From: G964020055 sp964020055
GTDB lineage: Bacteria; Pseudomonadota; Alphaproteobacteria; WRAU01; Hepatincolaceae
Reading direction: 5' to 3'
Assembly: GCA_964020055.1 (NCBI GenBank)
Contig: OZ026533.1
Location: forward strand, 186,001 to 250,000
DNA: 64,000 nt
Shown one piece after another: positions 28,601 through 37,220 of the stretch (positions are counted from its first letter, which is position 1; each line of letters opens with the position of its first letter). The notes beneath the pieces were generated by a model. That model was not told where the DNA came from. It searched no databases and worked only from the letters and a program-made list of their open reading frames with translations. The translations under genes and the position numbers were made by a program.

Positions 28601-28876
28601 GGTTATTTAAACTCTAGCTATCTTAATTTAGATGGTACTTTACTTCCAGCGTATAGCGCTAATTCATTGATAAAAAACGTCCCAATTATTAGAGATATCT
28701 TAAGAGGATTATTTACTCAAGATATCAAAAATGCTACAGGAAAAGAATTTTTCCAAGTAAACTCTAATATTATGGGTTATTTTGGTGATTTAAAATATTC
28801 TTTTTCTAGAAAACCTAACGAGGAAATAAAATCTAGTAAAGAAAAAATAAAAGAATTGGTAGATAAAGTAGAATAA
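25607..28876 (+). CDS. AsmA-like / DUF3971 (YhdP-type) envelope protein
   Basis: Very large protein (1089 residues from ATG 25607) with one N-terminal transmembrane anchor (about 10-32, SYTILVVVCLFIIIFSFIIF) and a long periplasmic body of beta strands. The C-terminal region (GYLNSSYLNLDGTLLPAYSA, then PIIRDILRGLF) matches the AsmA-like C-terminal pattern of YhdP-type proteins, thought to bridge the periplasm and move phospholipids to the outer membrane. The frame is open upstream to 25559, but the extra 16 residues lack a ribosome site, and the internal Met precedes the membrane anchor. It follows prfB by 82 bases. Confidence 0.75.
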   Translation: MLIKIWKSFSYTILVVVCLFIIIFSFIIFQIPIPYISNSIIKAIENKKPFLKNKISVDYLAIGWNYSINRPILFVKNFAYVEKENNIKIKNLSIYTNPSKIIKKEAIENIKIFIDGSNISLDLINEKDNIVDVITELINDCNCSDSNIATDTIKYQHVNFDILFKNISFLINKNKKQIADLKLDSVILKYHDEQIFSKVNASIKCYSKICSTINAELNKDKLGNNNINGTLFFNDLKSFKIILSEVYPKLDLKLLQFTTKSEANISFKANFDFQEGLKNITSNIKLYQTFFKAPNDTDFDISNLETNIVYKKENNNLNFMNLKINFVDNYHYVDKKNGFKLPVKSLTTDIKFSTQSGILDISNIKIKIKDDKYLNGSLIVDNVFSKKINYSIKANFLNFTTNDLALYWPKNILINFYSWMNQHLRFDNYIKDNILKLSFIQNIDKNDIKLNDVHGKVKINDAQLTYLPKSSLLNAESVDVVYNAKKVDIFYKNLKIDGYPSIFSSKGLVSIYNENQNFPNKPYHARLKLDLNLKGNAEETLNYLSSDPLNILNKERISPNWFEGSAEGTLLYDVSLEKNTTKILNVDLKLTDVMYKKDLNEYPIQNGILDLTIRDDQLHTFGVAKFDGSDLNLDIKINWKEPEKLIAQYTINTKQVNIDSIKKLEILPNIIWKYVDVNGKVDTDMEIYVSGDDARISFNSDIKNSAIDIKAFNYTKDKNSKFSVSGNIFLNNFKTFLIKDINIIANNFNTSFDVRTSTDLVNIDIKRLTFKDGELKGNLNIDNEDIDINLSGSKIDITNLLIILKDELKKSQITEENPSKKDIIDRENFTYDDINIDNEFLSEANTNRNVNVDLKFDIITSNKKLARNVRFILNIAGLEIEKIEMRAIFQKGLSSYTLYNKKTHLLEATIFNLGHALSFFDIYSGLKEGTLKAKVNMFYKKDEDTNKTFLHTDGNFIVYDFIIGVQFASGNVDFVGKNSFFVFKNIDLVGNFLAARYKGYLNSSYLNLDGTLLPAYSANSLIKNVPIIRDILRGLFTQDIKNATGKEFFQVNSNIMGYFGDLKYSFSRKPNEEIKSSKEKIKELVDKVE

Positions 28877-29512
28877 ATTTTTATTTTATTAAAGGTTATT
28901 AATTAAAATTTTCTTCTCATTAGAGTTAATATTTTTTGATTTGGTGTGAATATAGATACCATATGCTATAAGGTATTTTTAATTTTACTATAGGGTTACT
29001 AGCACACTTGCAAGCATTGTTTTTATAAAATTTCAATATCTTAAGCAGATAATTTTCTAATCTCATTAAGAATATTACATTCATTAACTAAATCATTAAA
29101 CAACTGATGTGAGTTAAGTTCGTTTTTGCTAAAGATAATCAGTGTTCTAATAAAGTTTATTCACAGATTATTACGGTTTAGATCAATACTATTGGCTTTG
29201 AGTTTATTATATAAGTCACAGATTTCTTTTGTTTTATTTTCTGCATTTCGAATAGTAGGTTATTGTTTTATATAATTCTATATTTAGATTACAAAGATTT
29301 ATAAACTAGTTGGTTTAAAATTGTTATTAGTTTTGAAGTCTTGTTTTAAACATTATTTTAATTATCAGGGTAACTGATGCTTTATATTATTAATATTCAT
29401 GCTTGCTTGATAATAAAATATATACAATAAGTTAATATATTTATTTGTATATTATTAATAAATAAAATAGAAGGCCATAAAGTATAATAGCCTTCTATTT
29501 TATTAGGTATAG
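28877..29512. other. 636-bp spacer with a decayed coding scrap
   Basis: No intact gene. On the minus strand a frame from about 29259 to 29041 reads protein-like sequence (NKTKEICDLYNKLKANSIDL, then INFIRTLIIFSKNELNSHQL) but is split by TGA at 29161-29163 and lacks a start. The family is unknown. The rest is AT-rich with no recognised element until the tyrS terminator at 29464. Confidence 0.5.
29464..29501 (-). terminator. Terminator of tyrS
   Basis: AAAATAGAAGGC (29464-29475) and GCCTTCTATTTT (29490-29501) form a perfect 12-base stem with an AT-rich flank; on the minus strand the stem ends in a T-rich stretch 12 bases past the tyrS stop. Confidence 0.8.
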
Positions 29513-30757
29513 TTATACTAACTTAAATAATATAATTTGTTTTTTACCAATATTTAGTTTTAAAATATTATTTGTAAAATCATTTTTGTTTATTATATAC
29601 ATAGGATCTTCACAAACAACATCATTAATCTTTATACCACCTTGGCTAATTATAGTTCTAGAAGAAGAATTACTAGGTTGTAAATTATGAGTAGTTAATA
29701 ATTTAGAAATAGGTTCTATATTGCTTAACTCGTTCATCTTGATTTCTATAGTTGGTAAATTTTCATCTATAATATTTTCTTCAAAAGTATTAATAGCAGT
29801 TTGAGTACACTTATCAGCTTCTTCTTTACCATGACAAAGTTTAGTTAATTCGTAAGCTAATATTTTTTTAGCTTCATTAAGTTCTTTACCTTTTAACTGA
29901 GCTAATTTATTAATTTCATCTAAACTTACTTCTGTGAATATTTTTAAATATTCAATAACATTATCATCGTGTGTATTTCTGAAATATTGATAGAAATCCC
30001 AAACACTACACATAGATTTTGTTAACCAAATGGCACCAGTTGCAGTTTTACCCATTTTAGTACCATCTGCTTTTGTGATTAAATTAGTTGTTAAACCAAA
30101 AGCAGCTTTACCTGTTTTTCTTCTTATTAATTCAACACCATTCAATATGTTACCCCATTGGTCTGAACCTCCAATTTGTAAGGATACATCGTGATGTTCT
30201 TTTAAATGATAAAAATCTATAGCTTGTAATAACATGTAGTTAAATTCTAAAAAGCTAAGGGGTTGTTCTCTATCTAACCTCAGCTTTACACTTTCAAACG
30301 ATAACATTCTGTTAACTGTGAAATGAACTCCGAAATCTCTTAAAAATTCCAAATAATTAAGTTGAGATAACCAGTCATAGTTATTAACCATTAAGGCACC
30401 ATTTTTTCCTTCAAAAGAAATAAAATTCTCAAATACAGATTTTATACCTAGTAGATTTTCTTGAATTTTTTCTATTGTAAGTAATTGTCTAGCTTCATCT
30501 TTAAAACTTGGGTCTCCAACAACACTAGTACCACCTCCAAGTATGATAACTGGTTTATGTCCAAATTTTTGTAGATATTTAAATATCAGAATTTGCATTA
30601 AACTACCTGCATGCAAAGAGGGTGCAGTGCAATCGAAACCTATATATGCAGAAACAGAAGAAGATGCCATAAGTTTGTCTAATTCTTCGTAAGAAGAACA
30701 ATTATTTAAAAAACCTCTTTCATTTAAGGTATGTAAAAATTCTGATTTAAATTGCAT
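29513..30757 (-). CDS. tyrS: Tyrosyl-tRNA synthetase
   Basis: Charges tRNA-Tyr in the cytosol. The 414-residue class I synthetase has HAGS (49-52) as the HIGH motif, the tyrosine pocket around YIGFDCTAPSL and the YDW/QGGSDQWGN region, and TKMGKT (about 237) as the KMSKS loop. A C-terminal S4 RNA-binding domain (ISQGGIKIN ... EDP) is present. The upstream alpha/beta hydrolase gene ends 10 bases before its start on the same strand, so the two are likely cotranscribed. Confidence 0.97.
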   Translation of the reverse strand: MQFKSEFLHTLNERGFLNNCSSYEELDKLMASSSVSAYIGFDCTAPSLHAGSLMQILIFKYLQKFGHKPVIILGGGTSVVGDPSFKDEARQLLTIEKIQENLLGIKSVFENFISFEGKNGALMVNNYDWLSQLNYLEFLRDFGVHFTVNRMLSFESVKLRLDREQPLSFLEFNYMLLQAIDFYHLKEHHDVSLQIGGSDQWGNILNGVELIRRKTGKAAFGLTTNLITKADGTKMGKTATGAIWLTKSMCSVWDFYQYFRNTHDDNVIEYLKIFTEVSLDEINKLAQLKGKELNEAKKILAYELTKLCHGKEEADKCTQTAINTFEENIIDENLPTIEIKMNELSNIEPISKLLTTHNLQPSNSSSRTIISQGGIKINDVVCEDPMYIINKNDFTNNILKLNIGKKQIILFKLV

Positions 30758-30767
30758 GAAATGTTCC

Positions 30768-31433
30768 TTATTTTGTTAATATTATATTATCTTCTTTCAT
30801 TCCTTTCTGAATATAAGAATCCGCACATTTGTAAAAATCTTCCATATGATTATTAAAAAAGTGATCTGCATTTTTTATTATTTCATATTCTATACTCTTT
30901 CCTTCTGTTCTCATAGTTTTTTTTATAATAGGTTCTGTGTGCTTTAAAGGGGCTATCATATCTTTTTCAGCATGAACAAATAATCCATTTACAGGACAGG
31001 GATATATAAAAGAAACATCAAACATTTTAACAGGAAGTCCCACAGCCATAAACCTAGAAACCTCGATTCTTCTCATCATAATTTGAATAGCTATATAAGC
31101 TCCAAAAGAAAATCCAGCAACCCAAAAATGTTGTGGATTAATTCCTTCCTTTTTTTGTAGCCAATCACAACAAGTACTTGCATCTATAATTTCTTCAACT
31201 GCATCTCCGTATTCACCTTCTGATTCGCCAACTCCTCTAAAATTAAATTTTAAAGTAGAAAAGCCATTTTTGTAAAAAGCCTTTTCTAAAGTAGATATAA
31301 CTTTGCTATGCATATTTCCACCATACAATGGGTGGGGGTGTAATAGTAGTACACATGGTGCATTATTATATTCAGAAGCTTTGAAGATACCTTCTAAAGT
31401 GCCAGATACGGAATTTATATTTACTCTTGTCAT
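30768..31433 (-). CDS. Alpha/beta hydrolase (dienelactone-hydrolase-like)
   Basis: 221-residue serine hydrolase of unknown substrate. It has the nucleophile elbow GFSFGAY with Ser109, an oxyanion-forming HPHPLYGGNM at 32-41, an aspartate in the VHAEKDMIAP segment and a histidine in KNADHFF, giving a complete Ser-Asp-His triad. The HPHP...GG motif and the FRGVGES segment place it with the small conserved alphaproteobacterial esterase family found beside core genes. No export signal, so it is cytosolic. It starts 205 bases from the divergent iscR and precedes tyrS. Confidence 0.85.
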   Translation of the reverse strand: MTRVNINSVSGTLEGIFKASEYNNAPCVLLLHPHPLYGGNMHSKVISTLEKAFYKNGFSTLKFNFRGVGESEGEYGDAVEEIIDASTCCDWLQKKEGINPQHFWVAGFSFGAYIAIQIMMRRIEVSRFMAVGLPVKMFDVSFIYPCPVNGLFVHAEKDMIAPLKHTEPIIKKTMRTEGKSIEYEIIKNADHFFNNHMEDFYKCADSYIQKGMKEDNIILTK

Positions 31434-31566
31434 ATGTGTTATATACCTTTAATAAGTAATTATTAATCGATTTATATTACTATTATTAGTTAATAGTAAT
31501 TGTGCATAGATTTTAACACACATTACATATTTCCATACAATTTGAACAATATATTTTTATATATAG

Positions 31567-31595
31567 TTATTAGTTTGAATATTTAATGTTATAAT
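31567..31595 (+). promoter_or_regulatory. Possible isc operon promoter
   Basis: TATAAT at 31590-31595 is preceded by a weak TTATTA at 31567-31572 with 17 bases between. It lies 44 bases before the iscR ATG. IscR in related bacteria represses its own operon, so an operator is expected here, but I see no clear IscR box. Confidence 0.35.
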
Positions 31596-31638
31596 AATAT
31601 AGATTAAAGGCTTATAAAAGTATGGAAGTATTAGTAAT

Positions 31639-32058
31639 ATGAAATTAACAACAAAAGGAAGATATGCTGTTACAGCTATGTTAGAAATAGCTAAACATTA
31701 TGATGAAGATAAAAAATATATTTCTGTTTTATATATAGCACAAAAAAATAATATTTCAGTTGCTTATCTTGAAAAATTATTTTATTACCTTAAAAAAGCA
31801 GATCTCTTAATCAGTGAACAAGGGTGTAAAGGTGGGTATATGCTTTCACGTCCACCTGAAATGATATTTATTTCACAAATTATTTCTGCTGTTGATGATA
31901 ATATTGAATATCTATTATGTAAAAATCATAATTCTTGTACAAATGCTACTTGTACAGCAGCGTGTTTATGGTCTCATTTAGTAGACCATATACAAAGATA
32001 TTTAGGTTCTTTATCTTTGTCTCATGTATTAAAGAATAAATTTCAAATTATACAGTAA
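31639..32058 (+). CDS. iscR: Fe-S cluster regulator IscR (Rrf2 family)
   Basis: Transcription factor that senses Fe-S status and governs the isc operon. The 139-residue protein has the Rrf2 winged helix (MKLTTKGRYAVTAMLEIA start, ISVAYLEKLFYYLKKADL recognition region) and the cluster cysteines Cys94, Cys100 and Cys105 with spacing x5 and x4, close to the C-x5-C-x5-C of E. coli IscR; an extra Cys109 and Cys63 are present. It heads the whole isc cluster, and autoregulation is likely by analogy. Confidence 0.92.
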   Translation: MKLTTKGRYAVTAMLEIAKHYDEDKKYISVLYIAQKNNISVAYLEKLFYYLKKADLLISEQGCKGGYMLSRPPEMIFISQIISAVDDNIEYLLCKNHNSCTNATCTAACLWSHLVDHIQRYLGSLSLSHVLKNKFQIIQ

Positions 32059-32154
32059 CAATGATATACTAACTACACTATTAACATATATAATAATGTT
32101 AATTAATATCATTTATATAATTCTATATTAAAATGATTTTCAAAGAGAGGCTTA

Positions 32155-33381
32155 ATGACAAAAAATAATATGCCAGTTTATTTAGATTACCAAGCAACAA
32201 CACCGTGTGATCCTAGAGTTATAGACGCAATGATACCTTATTTTTATGAAAATTTTGGTAATGCGCACTCTAAAAATCATATTTGGGGTTGGCAAGCAGA
32301 AGAAGCTGTAGAAAAAGCTAGAACAAGTATTGCAAATTTAATAGGTGCAAATTCAAAAGATATAATCTTTACTTCCGGTGCAACAGAAGCTAATAATTTA
32401 GCTTTAAAAGGAGTAATGGAATTTTACAAACAAAAAGGAAAGAATCATCTTATTGTTACAAAAATTGAACATAAATGTGTTTTAGCTTCTGCATCTTATT
32501 TAGAAGAGCAAGGTTATGAAGTAACTTATTTACCAGTTCAAACAAACGGTATTGTTGATGTACAAACTATAAAAGATGCTATAAAGCCAAATACAGCTTT
32601 AGTTTCTGTTATGATGGTAAACAATGAAGTTGGAACAATTCAGCCTGTTAAAGAAATAGGTGCATTATGTAGAGAAAATAAAGTATTTTTTCATACAGAT
32701 GCAGCACAAGCAGCAGGTAAGATACCTGTAAATGTAGATGAATTAAATGTAGATTTAATGAGTTTATCTGCACATAAAATGTATGGTCCAAAGGGAATTG
32801 GAGCCTTATATGTCAGAAGAAAGCCAAGAGTAAGAGTTCTAGCACAAATCCATGGAGGAGGCCAAGAAAGAGGCTTACGTTCAGGTACATTACCTGTGCC
32901 GTTATGTGTAGGTTTTGGTGTAGCATCAGAAATTGCTCTTAATGAAATGGAAAAAGATACTAAAAGAATAACAGCTATGGTTGACAACTTGAAAAATGAG
33001 TTAACTTCAGCATTAAAAAGAGTTTATATAAATGGTGACCCTGTAAAAAGAGTTTATAATAACTTAAATATCAGCTTTGCTGGTGTTGAAGGTGAAAGTT
33101 TACTTATGGGATTTAATAAATATATAGCTGTTAGTTCTGGTTCTGCATGTACTTCATCATCTTTAGAATCTTCTTATGTTTTAAAAGCTATGGGTGTAGA
33201 AGATGATTTAGCACATACATCTATAAGATTTGGATTAGGTAGATTTACTACAGAAGAAGAAATAGCAGATACTGCAAAACATATAATCAAAGCTGTGAAT
33301 CACTTAAGATCTATGAGTCCAATTTGGGATATGTTAGAGCAAGGTGTAGATTTAAGTAAAATACAATGGGCAGACCATTAG
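32155..33381 (+). CDS. iscS: Cysteine desulfurase IscS
   Basis: PLP enzyme that takes sulfur from cysteine and passes it to IscU. It has 408 residues. Lys208 in SLSAHKMYG binds PLP, His106 in KIEHKC assists, and Cys332 in SSGSACTSSS is the persulfide carrier, with the long flexible loop of the IscS (not SufS) group. It lies 96 bases after iscR and 68 bases before iscU. Confidence 0.97.
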   Translation: MTKNNMPVYLDYQATTPCDPRVIDAMIPYFYENFGNAHSKNHIWGWQAEEAVEKARTSIANLIGANSKDIIFTSGATEANNLALKGVMEFYKQKGKNHLIVTKIEHKCVLASASYLEEQGYEVTYLPVQTNGIVDVQTIKDAIKPNTALVSVMMVNNEVGTIQPVKEIGALCRENKVFFHTDAAQAAGKIPVNVDELNVDLMSLSAHKMYGPKGIGALYVRRKPRVRVLAQIHGGGQERGLRSGTLPVPLCVGFGVASEIALNEMEKDTKRITAMVDNLKNELTSALKRVYINGDPVKRVYNNLNISFAGVEGESLLMGFNKYIAVSSGSACTSSSLESSYVLKAMGVEDDLAHTSIRFGLGRFTTEEEIADTAKHIIKAVNHLRSMSPIWDMLEQGVDLSKIQWADH

Positions 33382-33449
33382 TAGTTTCTTATATATTATT
33401 AATATAATTAATATTCATAAATATAAAAAACGTAACCAGGAGAAATAAA

Positions 33450-33830
33450 ATGGGATACAGTAATAAAGTTATAGATCATTATGAAAATCCAAGAAATGTT
33501 GGTACTTTAGATGAAAAAGACAAAAAAGTTGGTACAGCAATAGTTGGTGCTCCTGCATGTGGAGATGTAATGAAGTTACAAATACAAATAGAAGATGGCG
33601 TAATAACTGACGCTAAATTCAAAACATTTGGTTGTGGTTCTGCAATAGCTGCATCATCATATATTACAGAAATGGTAAAGGGTCAAACAGTTGAAACAGC
33701 AAAAACAATCAAAAATTCTGATATTGTTGAAGCTTTAGAATTGCCTCCTGTAAAAATTCACTGTTCTATTTTAGCTGAAGAAGCCTTAGAAAGTGCCTTA
33801 AAAGATTATGAAAACAAACAAAATTCATAA
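33450..33830 (+). CDS. iscU: Fe-S cluster scaffold IscU
   Basis: Scaffold on which 2Fe-2S clusters are built before transfer. The 126-residue protein has the three ligands Cys37, Cys62 and Cys105, the Asp39 that tunes cluster lability, and the HscA-binding LPPVK motif at 98-102. CAGGAGA precedes the ATG. iscA follows nine bases after the stop. Confidence 0.97.
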   Translation: MGYSNKVIDHYENPRNVGTLDEKDKKVGTAIVGAPACGDVMKLQIQIEDGVITDAKFKTFGCGSAIAASSYITEMVKGQTVETAKTIKNSDIVEALELPPVKIHCSILAEEALESALKDYENKQNS

Positions 33831-33839
33831 TACTTTAAA

Positions 33840-34175
33840 ATGAAAAAACAGTTAATGGATATAACACCAAACGCTCAAGAAAGAATAATATATCTTATGG
33901 ATTCTTGTGAAACTAAGCCTTTAGGACTTAGAGTTTCATTAAAAACCAAAGGTTGTTCAGGTCTATCTTGGGGTTTGGAATTTGTTTATGAAGAAAACAC
34001 ATATGATGAGAAATTAGAATTTAGTAATTTGAATATATATATAGATCCTAAAGCTGTATTATTTGTTTTAGGAAGTGTTATTGATTATTCTAAAACCGAA
34101 CTTGAAGAAGGTTTTGTGTTTATAAATCCAAATGAAAAATCTAAGTGTGGTTGTGGTGAATCCTTTATGGTTTAA
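33840..34175 (+). CDS. iscA: Fe-S cluster carrier IscA
   Basis: A-type carrier that passes clusters to apo-proteins. At 111 residues it carries the three conserved cysteines Cys39 (TKGCSG), Cys103 and Cys105 (KCGCGESF). Nine bases separate it from iscU, which indicates cotranscription. Confidence 0.95.
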   Translation: MKKQLMDITPNAQERIIYLMDSCETKPLGLRVSLKTKGCSGLSWGLEFVYEENTYDEKLEFSNLNIYIDPKAVLFVLGSVIDYSKTELEEGFVFINPNEKSKCGCGESFMV

Positions 34176-34228
34176 CCATATTTCAAATTATTCAACTTAT
34201 GTTTATACTTTTTTAAATAAGGCTTTAT

Positions 34229-34825
34229 ATGCTTATTATTTGTAAAAATTGTTCAAATAAATTTAATATTTCCAAATATGGTTTTGTTTGCAATAGTTGT
34301 AATTATCTTAATCCAATAATACAAGATATAGATTATTTTTTGTATTTAGCTATTCCATGTTCTTTAGAAATAAATAAACCCTTATTAGAAACCAATTATA
34401 TAACTAGAATGATGATTTATCATCCAGATAAATATATAAATAAAACAGAAGAAGAACAGTATTTTGCTATGATACATAGTAGTTATTTGAATACTGCATA
34501 TTCTACATTAAATAATGAAATAGATACAATAGCATATTTATATAAAATGTATAATAAAGAAGATATAATAACTGAAGAAAAATTGTTATACGATAATAGT
34601 TTGATGATAGAGTTTTTTGACTTATATGAGCAAATGCATCAAGTCACAATTGAAAATAAAAAAGATTTTATAGATAAACTTATAAATATAAAAACAGAGT
34701 TAATAGATAAAATAAAAACATTAAATTTTGCCAAAGAAGCAAAAGAAATACAAACATTTTATATAAAAATTAGATATTTGAATAGAGTACAAGAAAAACT
34801 TTTAGAAAGACTTAGTAGCAACTAA
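34229..34825 (+). CDS. hscB: Co-chaperone HscB with N-terminal four-cysteine module
   Basis: J-domain co-chaperone that delivers IscU to HscA and stimulates its ATPase. The 198-residue protein has the J-domain HPD at 65-67 (MMIYHPDKY) and a C-terminal helical bundle that binds IscU. Unusually for a bacterial HscB, the J-domain is preceded by a CxxC-x12-CxxC module (Cys5, Cys8, Cys21, Cys24), as found in mitochondrial HSCB. Its place between iscA and hscA supports the role. Pairwise sequence similarity to known HscB is weak outside the J-domain, so the identification rests partly on context. Confidence 0.85.
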   Translation: MLIICKNCSNKFNISKYGFVCNSCNYLNPIIQDIDYFLYLAIPCSLEINKPLLETNYITRMMIYHPDKYINKTEEEQYFAMIHSSYLNTAYSTLNNEIDTIAYLYKMYNKEDIITEEKLLYDNSLMIEFFDLYEQMHQVTIENKKDFIDKLINIKTELIDKIKTLNFAKEAKEIQTFYIKIRYLNRVQEKLLERLSSN

Positions 34826-34865
34826 TGTTGTCGGTGATAAAATACAATATAATGATAGAGGCAAA

Positions 34866-36767
34866 GTGACATTTCTTCAAATAACTGATCCCAAAGCAAA
34901 AACAAATAAAAAAGACTCTTCAGAAGATCAAATAAAACAAATTGCAATCGGTATAGACTTAGGAACATCAAACACAGTTGTTTCATATTACAATGAAAAT
35001 ACATCTTCTGTTGAAATAATTCCTATAAATGGAAATCATTTATTACCTTCAATAGTATGGTTCAAAGATAATAAAATAATAGTTGGTGAATCTCCTAAAA
35101 AAGAAGATCAAGTTGAGTATATTTTTACGTCAATGAAAAGGTATATGGGAAAAGCTTCTAAAGATATAAAAAATATTTCAGAACTAAATTTCAAAATTAA
35201 TGAAAAAGAAAGTTCTCAAACATTAAAAATACTTGTTGGCAATAATAAAGAATTATTTTTAGAAGAAATAATTGCAGAAATTTTAAAAAAAATTAAAAAA
35301 GAAGCAGAAATATATTTGAATTGTATTATTTCTAAAGCTGTAATTACAGTTCCTGCTTATTTTGATGAATCAGCTAGAGTTGCAACAAAAAACGCTGCAA
35401 AACTAGCTTCTTTAGAAGTTCTTCGTTTGATAAATGAGCCTACATCTGCAGCTTTAGCTTATGGATTAGATGAAAAAACAGAAGGGGTATATATTGTATA
35501 TGATTTAGGAGGAGGTACATTTGATGTATCTATATTAAAACTTCAAAAAGGTATATTTAAAGTATTATCAACAACTGGAGATTTATCTTTAGGTGGAGAT
35601 GATATTGATCAAATAATATTAAATCAATTACTTGATTCCTTAAACAATGTAGAGAATATTATAGCCCATAAACGTCATTTGTTATTAATAGCAAAGGAGA
35701 TCAAAGAAGAATTATCTAATTGTAGTAAAGTTGTAAAACACTTCAAATTAGATAATCAAAACGTTATGTTCCAATTAACTAAAAATGATTTTGAAGAACT
35801 TATAAAACCTTTAATTAACAAAACCATTTCATTAATTAAAAATGCAGTAAAAGATAGCAAGGAAGATATACTCAATATTAAAGGAGTTATCTTAGTTGGA
35901 GGATCTACAAGAATTTCATGTATAAAAGAAATTATAGAAAAAGAGTTCAATGTGCAAACATTATGTTCTATAAATCCTGATGAAGTTGTAAGTATAGGAG
36001 CGGCATATCAAGCTGCAAATTTAACAGGTGTTTCAAATTCTTCATTACTTTTAGATGTTATACCTCTTTCTTTAGGGTTAGAAATTGCAGGTGGAATCGT
36101 TGAAAAAATAATACCAAGAAACTCACCTATTCCAATAGCAAAAGCTCAAGAATTCACAACTTTCAAAGATGATCAAACTTCTATGATGATACATATATTA
36201 CAAGGAGAAAGAGAATTAGCAGAAGATTTAAGATCTTTAGGTAAATTCACATTAACATCTATACCTAAAATGAAAGCAGGCAAAGCAAGAATAAAAGTCA
36301 TATTCACTATAGATGCAGATGGTCTTTTAACAGTATCTGCAGAAGAACAGACAACAAAAATCAAACAAGAAATAGAAATTAAACCTACTTGGGGATTATC
36401 TATAGATGATATGAGAAAAATGCTTGAAGTATCTATGGAAAATGCCAAAGAAGATATCGAAAAAAGATTGTTAAATGAAACAATATCAGATGCTAAAATA
36501 TTAATATCTACAACAGAAAAAGCAATTGAAGAAGATGTAGATTTATTAATAGAAAATGAAGAACAAAAAATCAGAACAGCTATAGTTGCACTAGAAGATA
36601 CTTTGAAAAATACAAATACAAATAGAAATATAATTCATAAATATGTAGAAGAACTAGAAAATATAACTCGTGAATTTGCTCATAGAAGAATGAGTATTTA
36701 TGTAGAAAAAGCTTTAAAAGGTAAAAAAGTTGAGGAAGTAGAAAAACTTTTAGGAAAAAATAAGTAA
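34866..36767 (+). CDS. hscA: Fe-S assembly chaperone HscA (Hsp70 family)
   Basis: Specialised Hsp70 that uses ATP to release clusters from IscU. At 633 residues it has the Hsp70 nucleotide-binding signature IGIDLGTSNTVVSYY near 27-41, DLGGGTFDVSIL and VGGSTRI later in the ATPase domain, then a substrate-binding domain and a lid helix. The start is GTG 34866 (GAGGCAAA just ahead); it lies 40 bases after hscB. The linker and the DnaK-type C-terminal EEVD are replaced, as in HscA. Confidence 0.94.
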   Translation: MTFLQITDPKAKTNKKDSSEDQIKQIAIGIDLGTSNTVVSYYNENTSSVEIIPINGNHLLPSIVWFKDNKIIVGESPKKEDQVEYIFTSMKRYMGKASKDIKNISELNFKINEKESSQTLKILVGNNKELFLEEIIAEILKKIKKEAEIYLNCIISKAVITVPAYFDESARVATKNAAKLASLEVLRLINEPTSAALAYGLDEKTEGVYIVYDLGGGTFDVSILKLQKGIFKVLSTTGDLSLGGDDIDQIILNQLLDSLNNVENIIAHKRHLLLIAKEIKEELSNCSKVVKHFKLDNQNVMFQLTKNDFEELIKPLINKTISLIKNAVKDSKEDILNIKGVILVGGSTRISCIKEIIEKEFNVQTLCSINPDEVVSIGAAYQAANLTGVSNSSLLLDVIPLSLGLEIAGGIVEKIIPRNSPIPIAKAQEFTTFKDDQTSMMIHILQGERELAEDLRSLGKFTLTSIPKMKAGKARIKVIFTIDADGLLTVSAEEQTTKIKQEIEIKPTWGLSIDDMRKMLEVSMENAKEDIEKRLLNETISDAKILISTTEKAIEEDVDLLIENEEQKIRTAIVALEDTLKNTNTNRNIIHKYVEELENITREFAHRRMSIYVEKALKGKKVEEVEKLLGKNK

Positions 36768-36840
36768 TATGTTATATACTTTTTACTTGTTAATAGCTTG
36801 TTAATAATAATATAAAGATTTACAATTAAGGGTAGTACAA

Positions 36841-37161
36841 ATGGCAATCAATGTTACTTTTATCACAAAAGATGGTGTTGAACATAAAGTTGAAGCACTA
36901 GAAGGAGAATCTCTTTTAGAAACTGCACATAGAAATGGAGTAGAATTAGAGGGACAATGTGAAGGTTCTTTAGCTTGCTCTACATGTCATGTTGTTGTCT
37001 TAGATGAAGAGGTTTATGGTAAATTACCAGAGAAAGAAGAAGAAGAAGAAGATATGCTAGATATGGCTTTTGGTTTAGAAGAATTTTCACGTTTGGGCTG
37101 TCAAATTATTGTTACACAAGAGTTAGATGGAGCAAAATTCAAAATACCTGGCTCTAGATAA
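36841..37161 (+). CDS. fdx: 2Fe-2S ferredoxin, adrenodoxin type (first copy)
   Basis: Electron carrier that feeds Fe-S assembly. The 106-residue protein has the plant/adrenodoxin cluster ligands Cys40, Cys46, Cys49 and Cys87 (CEGSLACSTCH ... LGCQI) and an acidic helix rich in Glu near 64-73 that resembles the IscS/reductase interaction face. It sits between hscA and a second ferredoxin gene. Confidence 0.94.
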   Translation: MAINVTFITKDGVEHKVEALEGESLLETAHRNGVELEGQCEGSLACSTCHVVVLDEEVYGKLPEKEEEEEDMLDMAFGLEEFSRLGCQIIVTQELDGAKFKIPGSR

Positions 37162-37220
37162 TTTAAAATTATAGTATTGAATATTATATGTTCATGATTT
37201 GCTAAATTAGGAGATAGTAC

